DNA of 64,000 bases from Fennellomyces sp. T-0311 (GCA_025266875.1 JALLLT010000019.1:496001-560000), one strand, 5' to 3'. Counted from the first letter of the stretch, positions 1 to 12,189 are shown. The notes: generated by a model not told the origin, from the letters alone. Translations and numbers: made by a program.

Positions 1-32
1 CAGAAATATATATAGATGACAGCACTTATAAT

Positions 33-3000
33 TTATTGCAAAAAGCTCAGATCATGATTCATTGGTAATTCCTTGTTAGAGTCGCTCATACTCTGTGACC
101 AGAAAAAGTACTCTCGATTTTTTCCTCCTACAGCACGACTTACAAAGCCTACAATGTCTTGTATGTTCACGATGATGTGCTTTGACTGTCCATTCTCAGT
201 TCTATACGGCCATGGACCTGTACCTTGGTTAGTGTGAAATACTTCGACAAATGCCAGCATTTGTTGATCGAAGTCCTCAAACTGATGTATAAAAAAATAC
301 TTGATCTTTCCCAAGTATTGCCGCTTCTCCGGCTCCTTCTTCATTGCTTTTGCATTCGATTTGTCGGTGCAGACGTACACGTGTAATCTGACGTACGATT
401 CTTTCTCCGTACCGCCAAAGACTATCTTGTCTTTAAAGAGACGTGAGCCAGCCTCGATGACTTCGCTTTGATTAATCGTGATGTTGTCATAAGAGGATTT
501 CTGCCAAGCCCAATATTTTCGTAGAGCGTTGCCGCAACGTAAACTTCGAATTGTAGTTCTGGAAAATGGCCCCATACTTCAGGACTAGATGGCTCATCAG
601 ATAAAGCAATAACATTGGGCTTCTTGTTGCTAGATAGGTCTTCTTGAGGATCCTCGTCATCTTGGTCCTGGTCCTGGTCTTGGTCGTCGTTACCGCTTTT
701 CCCGGTACCAGACTGTCCTACTCGTTCTCGCCGTCTGATAGCAGCCAGTTCAATGAGAACATTGCCTGAGTTAGCTCCAGCATATCGTTTTGAATGAATT
801 CGTTTTTTGATCCCTCCTATCGCACGCTCCATGGAGAATGCTGCAACGTATGGTAATGGACCAACCCTCTCAACTGCTTTGTACAGGTGGGTTAGATAGT
901 GTGCATTGATAGTAAAGACTGTGGGGGACATGTGTCCTTTGGAGACTTGCTTCCGTAACCAATGTGTCCATGCGCTTACAGCCCTCTTTAGTGTTTTGAT
1001 GTCCTCCGTCTTGATTTCTCTGGCGAATGATAGTCGATAAATGGTCGTAAGATCCGATAGCGCACGCTGGGTGTCGAAGTCATTGTAGAACTCAGCAATA
1101 ATTGTTGAAACGAGGTACTTCCCTAAATGTATCCAGTCTACGGACCGGAAAAAACCACTTTGGCATGAAATATCGCCACACTGGCCTGAAAAGGAGGACG
1201 GTGTTAAGGCCCTAGATCCAGCAATTCGCGTTCCAATCACACTTCGATCTTTGGGAGGTAGGTATAAAGGGTTCTTGGATTTACCGTACTTGCCACAGAC
1301 TGTCTCCCATAGCTGCTTTCCGATTCCCGCAAGTAAGTGCATCACATCGATAGGAAAAAACGTGGCTCCGTGGAAGCTCGGTAAGTAAGCAAAGGGGCAT
1401 ACTTGCTTCTGACCAGTATATTTGCTCACGGTACGAAGCATTTGGATCGTGCGACAAGTAATTTTCGGTCGCAAACCTCTGTTCCGTGTGATCTGCTTTT
1501 GATGAATATCCTCTTCATCCGAGCTGATAATGTCAGGGTCTTCGTCGTCATAGTTAAAGTCGTATTCTTCCTCGTTGTTTTCATCCTCATCATGGTTGTA
1601 GTCCTTGGAGTTTTCGGGTATAAAGCAGTGTGCAGCGTAGGCTTGAAGTTGGTTCATACCCATATCCACCGGTGGAAAGGTAACACGATTGTGTAAATAT
1701 ACTCCTTCGATAGTACAAAAGCGGCACCCAGAATAAGAAGTGTGACCCTTATGGCCAGCCACCTTGGCCAGTGCCGGAATATCCCCACCGGTGAATAGCA
1801 AATGGGCCCTCGCCCTGATACCTCCTGCTGCTTCAACAGTCAAACCATCCTTGCATAAATCCTCCAACTCGAGCAGTAGTGGATACAGGAAACTTGCCAT
1901 ATCCACAGGTTTGTTCGGGCCAGGCGCGATACATACTTGTATGGAATAGCGGTCTTCATATCGAACCTCCGGTGGCAGATTCAGAATTACAACATGAAAT
2001 ATAGTCATTGAGTGTACACCTCGCTTGAATGACTCAAAATCATCAGTGTAAAGCCCTAGAGCGAGATCCATGTCGCCGTTAAACATTTTTGATCGCAGCT
2101 TTTGATAAACTACTCCGTCAAAAACGTCTTTCATGATACCATCGGTTTTTTCATATGATGATCGGTACTTAAGTAGCTCTCGCGTCTTCTCATCGCTGAT
2201 GAGGAGTGCCAGCTGTTCCTTGAGCGACAAGTACGTCATGGTGCTTACTGGTTCATCTGATCCTTCTTTAAAGCGTAGGGTGTGACAATGCTCACATATT
2301 CTGGTGCTCTCACCTTTCTTGTACAGTTTGCACCCTTTTGGACATACATGGTGTGCTTCGGGCTGGATAGGGAATGATTCACGTAGTGCATTCCTCGACC
2401 GGTGATAACTCAAAAGTGGAAGCGCTTTGCCCTTGGTGTACTGATTGACTCTTGAAATCATGGAGTTGAATAATTTTCGAGACGCTCCGAGTTGGATAGC
2501 TAACGCGTATAGATCAATGCTTGCTGCGACGTGTTCTTCTTCAATATATGGCAAATAAGGTATATCAAGTTCATCAATGAGGTCAATATTATCGACCAGG
2601 GGAGAGGACTTGTCAGCAGGCGTTTCCGAGGGTTCTTGGGTCGTTGTTGTGGCTGGTGGGGTAGTGTGGCCAGGTAATTGTCTTGTATGTTTCTGCGGTT
2701 CGTGTGACAACGAGACTTCCCAATCCATGAAATAGTCATCATGTTGAGCTTGTTCATTGCTCTCAATGCTCTATAGAGCAAGCAAAATCTCTATGTTAAT
2801 ATCTTGGACATTGCACGTTATCCCTCAATTTACCGTACCTGATTATTCCTTTCTGTAGTAATTGAAAGTGGTGTATTTGGTCCAGCTTCTGCAGCCCTGG
2901 AAACACCTGAAGCTACCTATCCACACAAAAGATTAATATGCAGGTATTCGTATTTGAGACAATAGTAGACTATTACCCCGGCTTCTGCGCGATCGGTTTG

Positions 3001-3141
3001 CTGAGGCTGATAAAATCTAACAAACATTGCATCGAGACGCTTATTCACGCAATCATCCACATGCGCGCGCAATTCACGACGAGTCCCGCGAATGTCATAA
3101 AGACAGTAATGGCATGAGAGCACAAAAGTTCTTTCTGACAT
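33..3141 (-). CDS. Tnp2-like transposase, multi-exon, one frame change near the C-terminus
   Basis: This is the catalytic protein of the element. I join exon 1 (3141-2977), exon 2 (2916-2839) and exon 3 (from 2770); the introns 2917-2976 and 2771-2838 have GT/AG ends and keep phase. The N-terminus has a zinc-finger-like Cys/His cluster (CHYCLYD with later H and C), and a second cluster CPKGC..C..C lies further in. Tnp2-typical segments follow: GHKGHTSYSGCRFC, FPIDVMHLLAGIGKQLWE and FSMERAIGGIKKRIHS. The long frame closes at 422, while the expected C-terminal part (YLGKIKYFFIHQ, QMLAFVEVFHT) is in another frame ending at 33. Either a frameshift near 520-545 or a 44-nt intron (GTTTAC to TTGGCAG) joins them. 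Family assignment is by recognition of these motifs. Confidence 0.85.
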
Positions 3142-3238
3142 GGTCAATTATAGAAAAAGCGCGTCTTACTTCTCAAGGTAGCGGAGCTTGGTTGTGCTGC
3201 GCTTTTTCTTTATCACCCCTCTTCTCAAAATCCACACA
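3142..3238. promoter_or_regulatory. Divergent promoter region of the Tnp2 element
   Basis: Only 97 bp separate the two start codons, so both transposon genes must share this region for initiation or use overlapping 5' leaders. No clear TATA box was seen. Confidence 0.5.
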
Positions 3239-5056
3239 ATGACCGTGTCAAACGGCGGTAGCGGCGACGTATTTGTAGAGTTTATGCGAACTGTTTCAGA
3301 TTTCAAGGCATTACTTGTGCAAAATGCAACTAGTACGGATAATGCGCTGCAAGCCTTCCAGGAAAATGTGCAAAAAGAGTTGGGTGAAATCAAGCGTTCA
3401 ATTGCAGATTTAAGCAGCAGCTTGCGCGAGATGCACTCACAGCTAGAGGAAGAGTTGACTGCACGAGTTGGCAGTTTGGATGACTTGCCTGAATACCCAC
3501 AGATCGACCCAAAACGGAACCCTTTGGCAAATCGCAAGATTGAACGAAATATCATGCATCCTTTGGTCAATGATGAAGGCAGTCCACGCCAGTTCACCTG
3601 GGAGTTATACTCACTCCTCGGTGAAAAAGTATTCAAATCAGAATGGCAGCCTGCCTACCTCACCACGTTCAAAAAAAATATTACGCCTTACGCCGATGAG
3701 CTAGCGATCAAGCTTCGCCAAAAGCATAATCTTGGTTCAGGAACGACGTGGCGTGATTTGGGTAAATTACAACAAAGACAAGCGAACTTGGTATTGGAAG
3801 AACATATCAAGGATGCCTTCCCACTTACGGCGTGCGCGGGTTACTGGGGCGCCCGGTTGCTCATGGTGCGAGCATTTCAACGTACCAAAAAGGATAAAAA
3901 AGGTAGGTTTAGTAATGGTTGGTACCGTTTTCTCCACGATCTCACAAGCGTATGGGGAATATCAGAAAAGAAAGTAGCGAAGACAACTAACAGGTATTTA
4001 TGATGTATATCGCGAAAGCCAGAAACTAACAGGATTAAATACTAAAGTGGCGGTACTCCATCTGGAAGCGGCGCAACAAACCCTTCGGGCGCCTCTAATG
4101 AATGGTATGTTACCCTTATATAACATACGCCTTGCAATGGAAAAGCTGATATTTTTGCATATCTGTTACAATTTTTTATAGCCTGGAAGCGTCATCTCCC
4201 GGGGGCGAAGTTCCAATTGACGATTCGGACTTTGCAAGTCCTGACGATGGATTGCTTGTAGATCATGGTTTCCTGCACTCTGAAGATATTTATGAAGCTA
4301 TCAAGCAGGTGCAAACAGCATACGGGCTTGAGGATGACCCTAACGAGGTGAATGAAGATGGCCACAGTAAGCACAGAGTAGAGTCTAGCGACGAGGAAAC
4401 ATTTCTTGCAAACGAGAGGGGATACATATGCGATACAGAATCACTTGATTGCAAGCTGTCCAGTGAGGAGGAGTTCGAGAGTGACAGTAGTTTGTCTACC
4501 AAAGACAAGGCCAAGAAGGCGGGCAAGCCCAGAGCCAAGGGCAAGCAGGTAGCTAAGGGCAAAGGAAAGCAGCTGGTAAAGGGTACCCAGGTAGACGAAG
4601 GTGAGCAGGATACAGAGAGCAGCGACGAAAAAATCGAGCATACCGCGAAAAACCTGCTTTTCAGAAATGGTCAACAGTCTCATTCATATTCTTCAACATC
4701 GACTTTACGATCGACAAACAAAGAAGCATATGCCGCAATTCTTGCACGGGCAAAGGACAAAATCACCAGAGGATTGAAAAGTCGAGTACCTAGGAAAGCG
4801 ACCGCGTCACCAACTGCGGGCGAATCACAAGGTAAGCTGCTTTATATACAATCATAACACGACTTTTTAACCTCGCTAAATAGTCTCATCTGTAATCAAG
4901 AAACGTGGAAGGCCTAAAAAGTCCAAAGGTGACAGTGAAACTGATATGGGCACACAGCCGAAAAGACCGAGGGGACGTCCCCCAAACAGAAACAACAGAT
5001 GTAGTCTGAACAATGATAGTGTTTTGTCAATGACTACGCAACAGACGAATATTTGA
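3239..5056 (+). CDS. Transposon accessory protein with C-terminal AT-hooks
   Basis: Four exons join in frame: 3239-3993, 4048-4104, 4182-4831 and 4884-5056, with introns of 54, 77 and 52 nt. The start is the first ATG (MTVSNGGSGD). The N-terminal third is predicted helical and coiled-coil-like. The middle is acidic, rich in Ser, Asp and Glu, with a lysine/glycine-rich stretch. The last exon encodes two AT-hook cores, KKRGRPKKSK and KRPRGRPPN, which bind the minor groove of AT-rich DNA. It sits head-to-head with the Tnp2 gene, so I infer a DNA-binding partner of the transposase. No other domain is recognised. The AT-hooks appear only after splicing in the short last exon. Confidence 0.75.
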
Positions 5057-5238
5057 CTGGCAGAAAAGACCATAGTACTAGTATTGCAGTAAATTACATA
5101 GGATGAACAATAAAACGATAACAACATTTAGCAGTGAAACCATAACAACGTTTCCAAAAAACCAGTAGAACGATGGCAATCTTACATACCACAAAATATT
5201 CAAATATGTAAAAATATATAAGAATGTTAAATCCATAT

Positions 5239-5621
5239 CCAACAACTGGTATTATTAAAAAAATGGGGTCGAAAACTACCTTCCTTTTTTGTAAATTACG
5301 CTGGGTTTTTTTCATTGCACCCATTTCTATTTGTTCCTCTGCTCTTGAAAAAAGTTTTTCGGTTATTCCGCAAGAATCATATTGGACGACCTCAAAAAGT
5401 TACAAAAGTATGTCTGTCTGGCAGGTTTTTCCAACAACTGGTATTATTAAAAAAATGGGGTCGAAAACTACCTTCCTTTTTTGTAAATTACGCTGGGTTT
5501 TTTTCATTGCACCCATTTCTATTTGTTCCTCTGCTCTTGAAAAAAGTTTTTCGGTTATTCCGCAAGAATCATATTGGACGACCTCAAAAAGTTACAAAAG
5601 TATGTCTGTCTGGCAGGTTTT
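5239..5621. repeat. Perfect 192-bp tandem duplication
   Basis: Unit one is 5239-5430 and unit two is 5431-5621. The units appear identical along their full length by eye, which points to a recent duplication. The unit is AT-rich with T-runs and makes two long overlapping open frames that are artefacts of the repeat. It lies between the Tnp2 element and the Helitron. Confidence 0.95.
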
Positions 5622-5899
5622 GCTACATTTTTTTATTACTATGCTTACATGCAGTTTTTTTGGGATCAATCCAAAGAGCTTATGGATCTTTGCCAATGTT
5701 TACTTTTTTTCGTATCACTGAGATGTCTGTGAGCCCCAGGCCGTGTTTTTAATTTTCTTTTACAGTGGCTGCCTTCACAAACCACAGCAATGGAATTCTA
5801 TAATGTAGTTGGCTATAGGCATATACACCTTTCATACAGCGAACATATTGGATAAAATCGATCGTGTTACATTACTGTCAAATTTTTCTTGCTTTTTCT

Positions 5900-8800
5900 T
5901 TACCGCTTTTGTATTGTCTGTCAAAATACCTTGCCCTTCGTGTGGAAGCACAACACATTCCAGGAGAACCTTTGCCGGATGCCCGGCAAACCGCTCCCAA
6001 ACAAGAAATAATAGTTTATTTCTGTTTGAGGATGCTGCCGGCGTTGCTTCCGTTGAGGTGCCTGAACAACGGGCCGGAAATGCATTGGATTCGAGCATTC
6101 ACCGACGCAGCTATGATGAAGCTTTTGAGCAGACACCTGAATTGCAACTCGAGTATGTTTCTATGTCACTATGTCGTTTATCCACCCATGTTCGCTATAG
6201 CTTCCGTTTTCTCCATATAGACCCTCATCTGCTCCTCTACGCACACGCCGTCGCACAGCTGGCCCTCGCTTTGCTGCTCGGCAGCTCCCTGAGCAATATG
6301 TTCCACGTGGAAATCGACGTTCCAACATTCAACCCAATGGTCGTCTGGATATTGGTGAAATGAATATCGTCTGTAGTACATGTGGTGCAAAAATGTGGAT
6401 CAAGGAAAAAAGCGCAGGCACCAATTCAGCACCTTTGTTCAGTTTTTGTTGCAACAAAGGCAGTGTATCCTTCCGCTTGCCTCCTCCTCCTCCACATACT
6501 CTTCGCTCTCTTTTGACCAATCAAGATGCGCCGTCTAAGAAATTTCGAAAGGATATACGCCTTTACAATTCTGCGTTTGCTTTTGCTTCGATTGGTGTTG
6601 AGGTGAATAGGCGAGCTTGAAAGTCGTTTATAAGTTCAGATCATTAATATTTTGCTTCAGCTTGATGAAGAATTGGCAAATGGAACACATGGCGTATATA
6701 CGTTTCGAGTCAACGGTGTGATTAGCCATCGTATAGCTCGCTCACTACAACCACCCGAGGGTACCCAGCCCGGGTTTTCGCAGTTTTACATTTACGATAC
6801 TGAATCGCAGGTTAACTACCGCACCGGTCTTATGGGTGGGTTGGATCGAACCATTGTACGTTCTCTGCAAGCAATGCTTGATGAAATCAACCCGTTGGCT
6901 ATCACATACCGTAGTGCTGGCCAACAACTGCGCGACCATCCAGACGATGAGTTTTCTGTCGTCATCCACTCTAACCGGAGCCCATCCAGAGGCCATTATG
7001 GTCAATATCTGCGGCCTGCTACTGCTGAAATTGCTGCAGTCGTTCCTAACTTCGGTTCTACTAATGCATATCGCGAAATTGCAATTGCATCGCATGGAGG
7101 CGGACTAATGTATATCAACGAACAACATCCGTTATACGATCCATTGCATTATGTGCTTCTATTCCCTCGCGGCGAGCAAGGATGGGCTCCGCCTTCGCCT
7201 AATGGCGATCAAAATAGTGGCCGTAAGTTCTTTTTTTGCGCAAGCTTGAAAAGGCATTTTGTTCTGCAAATGTATTTGCATACTTACTTTGCAAATAGGC
7301 ATTGTCCATGACGATGGTGATGATGAGACCGGGACTGCTACACCTATGCGCTATTATGCCTATCTACTCCATGATCGGGATAATTATTACATCTTACATT
7401 ATCAGCGGCTGTTACACCAGTTCGCTGTTGATATGTGGGTCAAGATTGAGACACATCGTCTTCTGTACATACGCTCCAACCAGCAATCACTTCGTGCTGA
7501 AATGATGGGCGGCTTACGCGATGCTGTTGATGGTGAAATAGCACGCAATATTGGCAACTCGGTCCTGCTTCCATCATCCTTTGTTGGTGGGCCACGGGAC
7601 ATGCATAAGCGGTACCAAGATGCTATGGCCATCGTTCGCCAGTTTGGAAAGCCTGACTTATTTATTACTTTCACTTGCAATCCTACCTGGATTGAAATCA
7701 CTCGCGCTCTTAAGCCAGGCCAAAAAGCGACTGACAGGCCGGATTTAACTGCACGTGTATTTCGTATAAAGGTACGTTTTTGCATTTTGTCATTGTCTTT
7801 ATACTTACGATTATGTTCTCAGCTCGATGCTTTGATGAATGATTTGACAAAAAAGAATGTGCTGGGAACCGTTGCTGCTCATATCCAGGTGGTAGAGTTT
7901 CAAAAGCGCGGTTTACCGCATGCCCACATTCTACTTATTTTGACGCCTGACTGTAAGCCTTCAGGACCTGCTGATTATGACCAAATCGTATCAGCAGAAA
8001 TTCCTGACCCCACGCTCCATCCTGCTGCTTATGCCACAGTAACAAAAAATATGATGCATGGACCCTGTGGTGAGCAGTATCCAAATTCACCTTGCATGGA
8101 GAATGGTCGCTGCTCCAAACGGTATCCGAAGGAGTTTGCTGATGAAACCTCTGATGCCGAGGCAGGTGGGTATCCGATATACCGGCGTCGGGATAACGGT
8201 CGCGTTTCGCAACGATCCGAAGGAGCACCACGACTCGACAACAAATGGGTAGTACCCCATAACATCTTTTTATGCACGAAATACGACGCCCATTTGAACG
8301 TGGAGATTTGTACCAGCATTCGCGCCGTCAAGTACCTCTATAAATACGTATACAAAGGCCATGACCGCGCAATGATGTCTATGCGACGCAACCGCAATAC
8401 CAGCAGCGCTGCTGGAAACCAAGAAGACATCGATGAAATCGCCATGTACCAAGATGCTCGATATGTTTCGGCTTCTGAAGCTTTCTGGCGAATTTTCAGC
8501 TTTTCACTTCATTCTCGCTCGCCATCTGTTCAATCTTTGTGTCTACATTTGCCTGGACAACAGCATGTATACTTTCGTCCGAATCAAACTGTCCAACAGG
8601 TTATAGATCGTGCACAGACCAAACTAACTCAATTAGATGCATTTTTTCAATTGAACCGGTAAGTACCTTTTATCAAAGCTTTTTTGCATTGTCTTTGACT
8701 TTTTTTGTTATGATGCTTATGTAGCGACGATACATCTGCCAATGACTTATGTTACCATGAGGTGCCATCGCGCTACTCCTGGAACACGTCTGGGGATCGT

Positions 8801-10754
8801 AATCGTTGGGTGCGTCGCACCAACTCTGCTTCTGCCGTGGGACGTGTTGTTTTTGTTTCCCCTGCTGACATGCAGCGTTATTGCTTGCGTCTCCTTTTGC
8901 ATCATACTCCTGGACCAACAAGCTTTGATGACTTGCTCACCCATGAAGGACAAGTATACGAAACCTTTCAGGAGGCAGCTGAGGCACGCCTTTTACTCGA
9001 GAGCGATGAAGAATACGACCTCTGCCTTGGTGAAGCGATATCTGTTATTACATCTGGCTCACAGCTTCGCCAGCTTTTTGTCACGTTACTTTTGTTTGCC
9101 AATCCAGCAAACCCAGGCACCCTGTGGCGAAAATATGGTGAGCATCTATCCGAGGATTATCAACACCGTTATCGCGTGAATGATCAAGAGCCCAACATGG
9201 AGCGTTGCAATGTCCAAGCGCTATTTGACATCAACAACCTCCTTTCTGTCCATAATCGCTCGCTTTCTGATTTTCCAACTCTGCCGCCCTTACCCGATCT
9301 TACTGCTTTCGACGATATTCCAGAATATCCAGAACCTACTGTTGAGAACGCAGTTGAAACTGTTGGCGGCTTTGCTCGCATAGCAGAAGACTCGATCGAA
9401 AGACTCAACGCTGATCAACGTGTTGCATTTGATGCAATCGTTGCTGCCATTGACGATGCCACGATCCAGCAACGCGTTTTCTTCCTTGACGGTCCCGGTG
9501 GTTCAGGAAAAAGTTTTGTGTATAACACCCTTATTGCATATGTCCGCTCCCAAGACCAGTATGCTTTAGCAGTTGCGTCCACCGGTGTTGCTGCATTGTT
9601 GCTTTTTGCAGGAACTACAGCTCATTCACTGTTTAAGATACCCGTCGAGAACTTGAATGAGTCGTCCTCATGTAGCATCACAGTCCAGAGTGAAAGGGCA
9701 CAGCGTATCCGTGATGCATCGTTGATACTTTGGGATGAAGCACCTATGATCCATCGGTATGCTGTTGAAGCTGTGAATCGCACGCTCCAGGATATCATGG
9801 GCGTAGCAAACCCAGCTTTAGCGCGCCTTCCATTTGGTGGAAAGGTCGTTGTTTTCGGTGGTGATTTTCGCCAGGTTCTTCCTGTTGTCAAAAGAGGCTC
9901 GAGAGGCGATTGCGTTGACGCAAGTTTGGTTAAATCAGACCTGTGGGCATCCATTCGTATATACCGTTTGACGATCAACATGAGATTGCAGGCGCTTGAC
10001 GAAGGTGAACATGCTACACACCAAAGACAATTTGCTCAAGACCTTTTGCTGATTGGTGATGGTCAAAAGCCCAAAGGTAACATTTGTACTATTTTAGATT
10101 TCGAATTGCTAAGCGCTAGGGCTTTTTTTGATAGCACGCGCCAATTCGGAGTATATATTTCTTGATCGCAGTAGGTGCTTGCGCGGCGACAATATGCATA
10201 ACATCATCAATGTGATCTATCCAAATTTGGATACACTTACCGATGTCGATGCCGATTATTTCGCTCAACGCGCAATCCTTGCTGCAAAGAATGATACAGT
10301 TGATCGCATCAATGGCATTGCTACTGATCGCTTTCCTGGGGACCACCACGAGTATCTCAGCACAGATGCAGTGTGTGACGAACGACATGCCGGCCAAATG
10401 CCCATTGAAGTTTTAAACACATTATCACTATCAGGTTCATATACATTTACTCGCCATTATGGTGTGCATGTAAGTATGACCACCAAACTAATATTTTTCT
10501 CTCACTCTACAGGCTTTCCTCCACACCAGCTTCGCTTAAAGCGCAACATGCCAATTATTCTCTTGCGCAATCTAAATCCGAGTGAGGGCCTTTGCAATGG
10601 TACCAAGCTTATTTGTCGAGCATTGCATACACACCTTATCGAAGCCGAAATCGCAAGTGACAGTCATGTCGGTAATCGTGTGTATATACCGCGTGTCAAA
10701 CTTATTGCTTCTCCAGAATTTTCTGGATTGCCATTTGAAGTTTCTCGAAAGTAG
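5900..10754 (+). pseudogene. Helitron Rep/Pif1 helicase gene, 3'-truncated
   Basis: Helitron protein for rolling-circle transposition. Joined exons: about 5930-6152, 6221-6602, 6661-7222, 7299-7771, 7823-8658, 8725-10076, 10135-10434 and 10513-10754; all introns are GT-AG (51-78 nt) and phases match. Seen in order: a zinc-binding start (CPSCGSTTH), the Helitron-like N domain (CSTCGAKMW, YNSAFAFAS), the HUH Rep motif with GLPHAHILLIL, KYLYKYVYKGHD, then a Pif1 helicase with Walker A (DGPGGSGKS), Walker B (ILWDEAPM) and FGGDFRQVLPV. The frame ends abruptly after FEVSRK, before the last helicase motifs, at the edge of a hAT-like insertion. The first exon and start codon are unresolved. Confidence 0.9.
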
Positions 10755-12189
10755 GGCTCTAAATACGGGCGGGCAGGCCCGTGGACCGCCCGTTTTGGCC
10801 CGGCATTTTCGGGCATCGGGCCAGGAAAGCTGTATGAAGGTGGGTGCCCGAATGGGCACGGTCCTATATAGCGGCCCGCCCGTCGGGCCACTGGCCCGAC
10901 CGAGTGCCCGAATGTGAAGCATATGTATTTTCTTTATGAAACGTCCATCTAAATGGCCCTTGTTATATATGTAATTTGATTCTATCAAAACCGTGTATTG
11001 CAAATAAAGATTAATCAACTAAGTATACATCTTTAATATGGAAAGATTTGTCAAAAGGTTGAGCAGTTTCTACAATGATCCGGTTACACAATGATTGGTG
11101 TTGATGGGCCAAGTTGCGACAATGAAAGGCTGCTACGTCAATTAGCACTATTCAAACTGCCTGCAGCACGCTAATCTGCAAATGTCTTAGAACTTGGATA
11201 GGACCGGTATTAGTGTGAAAGGGCTATGTGTTCAAGCAAAGATAATTTCCAGCTGGCATTGTGTAAGCAGAAGTAGAACGCGAAGATAAAGTGGATCAGT
11301 ATAATGATAGCTTTATTACACGAAAAAAAAGGATAACAATAGTGATTGAAAAGTGTCTCGACCATACAGACGCTTTATTACCGAAAAAAACCAACCTTTG
11401 GCTTACTAAAGGTGGTGCTTCGCAGAAAACCATTGGATAAAGAAAAAAGAGCTACGACAAGCATCCTTCTTCATCTTGAGTAGTGCGCTTGAAAAAGTGT
11501 ACCTATTTGAAAAACAATAAGGGTGGCTGTGTATGCACCATTACAGTATGTACGCAGCCACCCTTTTTTGATTGGGATGCACAATGTCGAAATGGAATGG
11601 AGTGCCGGTAAAACAAAGCTGAGTCATATGGTAAAATTCAGTTGTATGGAAAATAAATATGGTCGAGTAGTACTGTATGTGGTGATTAAAAATTCGTTCT
11701 GAAGCAATATGGTCGACCTGAATTCCATTTGACGGGCATCGAGAGAAAAAACGTTGCTGAAAAAATGCAAAGCAGGATGCATTCCTACGCCATTTGCGAT
11801 GTCGAATTGCTGGTTTGTCTCACTGTGTCGCTTTGGCTTTTTGTACTTCTTGGTCTTCCTTTGTTGCTTGCAGAAGTTCTGCTGTTTCAAAAAAGTGTGT
11901 GCAAGATAGCGATTACATGATCTAATACAATAAAGATGACTTTTGCCCAAACCTTATATACGATAACACAAGGCAGAACCCCATTTCACTTCTACATTAG
12001 TCATTGCTGCATTAAGATCGTTTACATTGTAGATTTCATCGGGCGGGCCACTTTAATTTGGGCTCTTGTAATTTCGGGTTCGGGCAAAAGACATGGCCCG
12101 TTTCGTTGGGCCCGACGGGCCACGGGCCACAGGTGTGGCCCGGCTGAACTGGCCCGATGCCCGTCGGGCATGGCCCGTTTAGAGCCCTA
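10752..12189. mobile_element. Non-autonomous hAT-like element, 1,438 bp
   Basis: The ends are inverted: TAGGGCTCTAAATACGGGC on the left and GCCCGTTTAGAGCCCTA on the right. About 150 bp inside each end is packed with GGGC/GCCC-type subterminal motifs, a pattern known from hAT elements. No transposase is encoded. A clean 8-bp target duplication is not visible (left flank CTCGAAAG, right flank ACACGAAG), so class assignment rests on the TIR and subterminal motifs. Confidence 0.65.
11519..11565. repeat. Hairpin inside the hAT-like element
   Basis: An 11-bp inverted repeat (AAGGGTGGCTG and CAGCCACCCTT) flanks a 25-nt spacer and is followed by a T-run. It could act as a terminator-like or structural hairpin; no function can be assigned. 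Confidence 0.6.

Larger units (their letters stand above)
1..5230. mobile_element. Two-gene Tnp2-type DNA transposon (left end outside window)
   Basis: The element carries a Tnp2-like transposase on the minus strand and an AT-hook protein on the plus strand, transcribed away from each other from a 97-bp gap between ATGs (3142-3238). This layout recalls plant En/Spm elements, which need a catalytic protein plus a separate DNA-binding protein. Neither terminal inverted repeat could be assigned: the left end lies before base 1, and no clear CAC-type terminus was found after the right gene stops at 5056. The right boundary given here is approximate, placed before the tandem repeat at 5239. Confidence 0.6.

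Noticed and set aside
1403..1949. Plus-strand frames within the transposase gene
   Set aside because: Antisense shadows of the Tnp2 coding sequence.
5224..5752. Two overlapping plus-strand open frames of 145-165 codons
   Set aside because: Both are produced by the identical 192-bp tandem units being a multiple of three (192 = 3 x 64); no start context or homology supports them.
10469..10512. Alternative donor GTAAGT at 10469 in the Helitron gene
   Set aside because: It is a stronger donor sequence, but it would insert residues into the conserved LSG-FPPHQLRLK segment; the donor at 10435 gives the expected helicase sequence.
10572..11018. 148-codon minus-strand frame across the Helitron and hAT junction
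   Set aside because: It crosses two unrelated elements and reads the GC-rich subterminal array; composition alone keeps it open.
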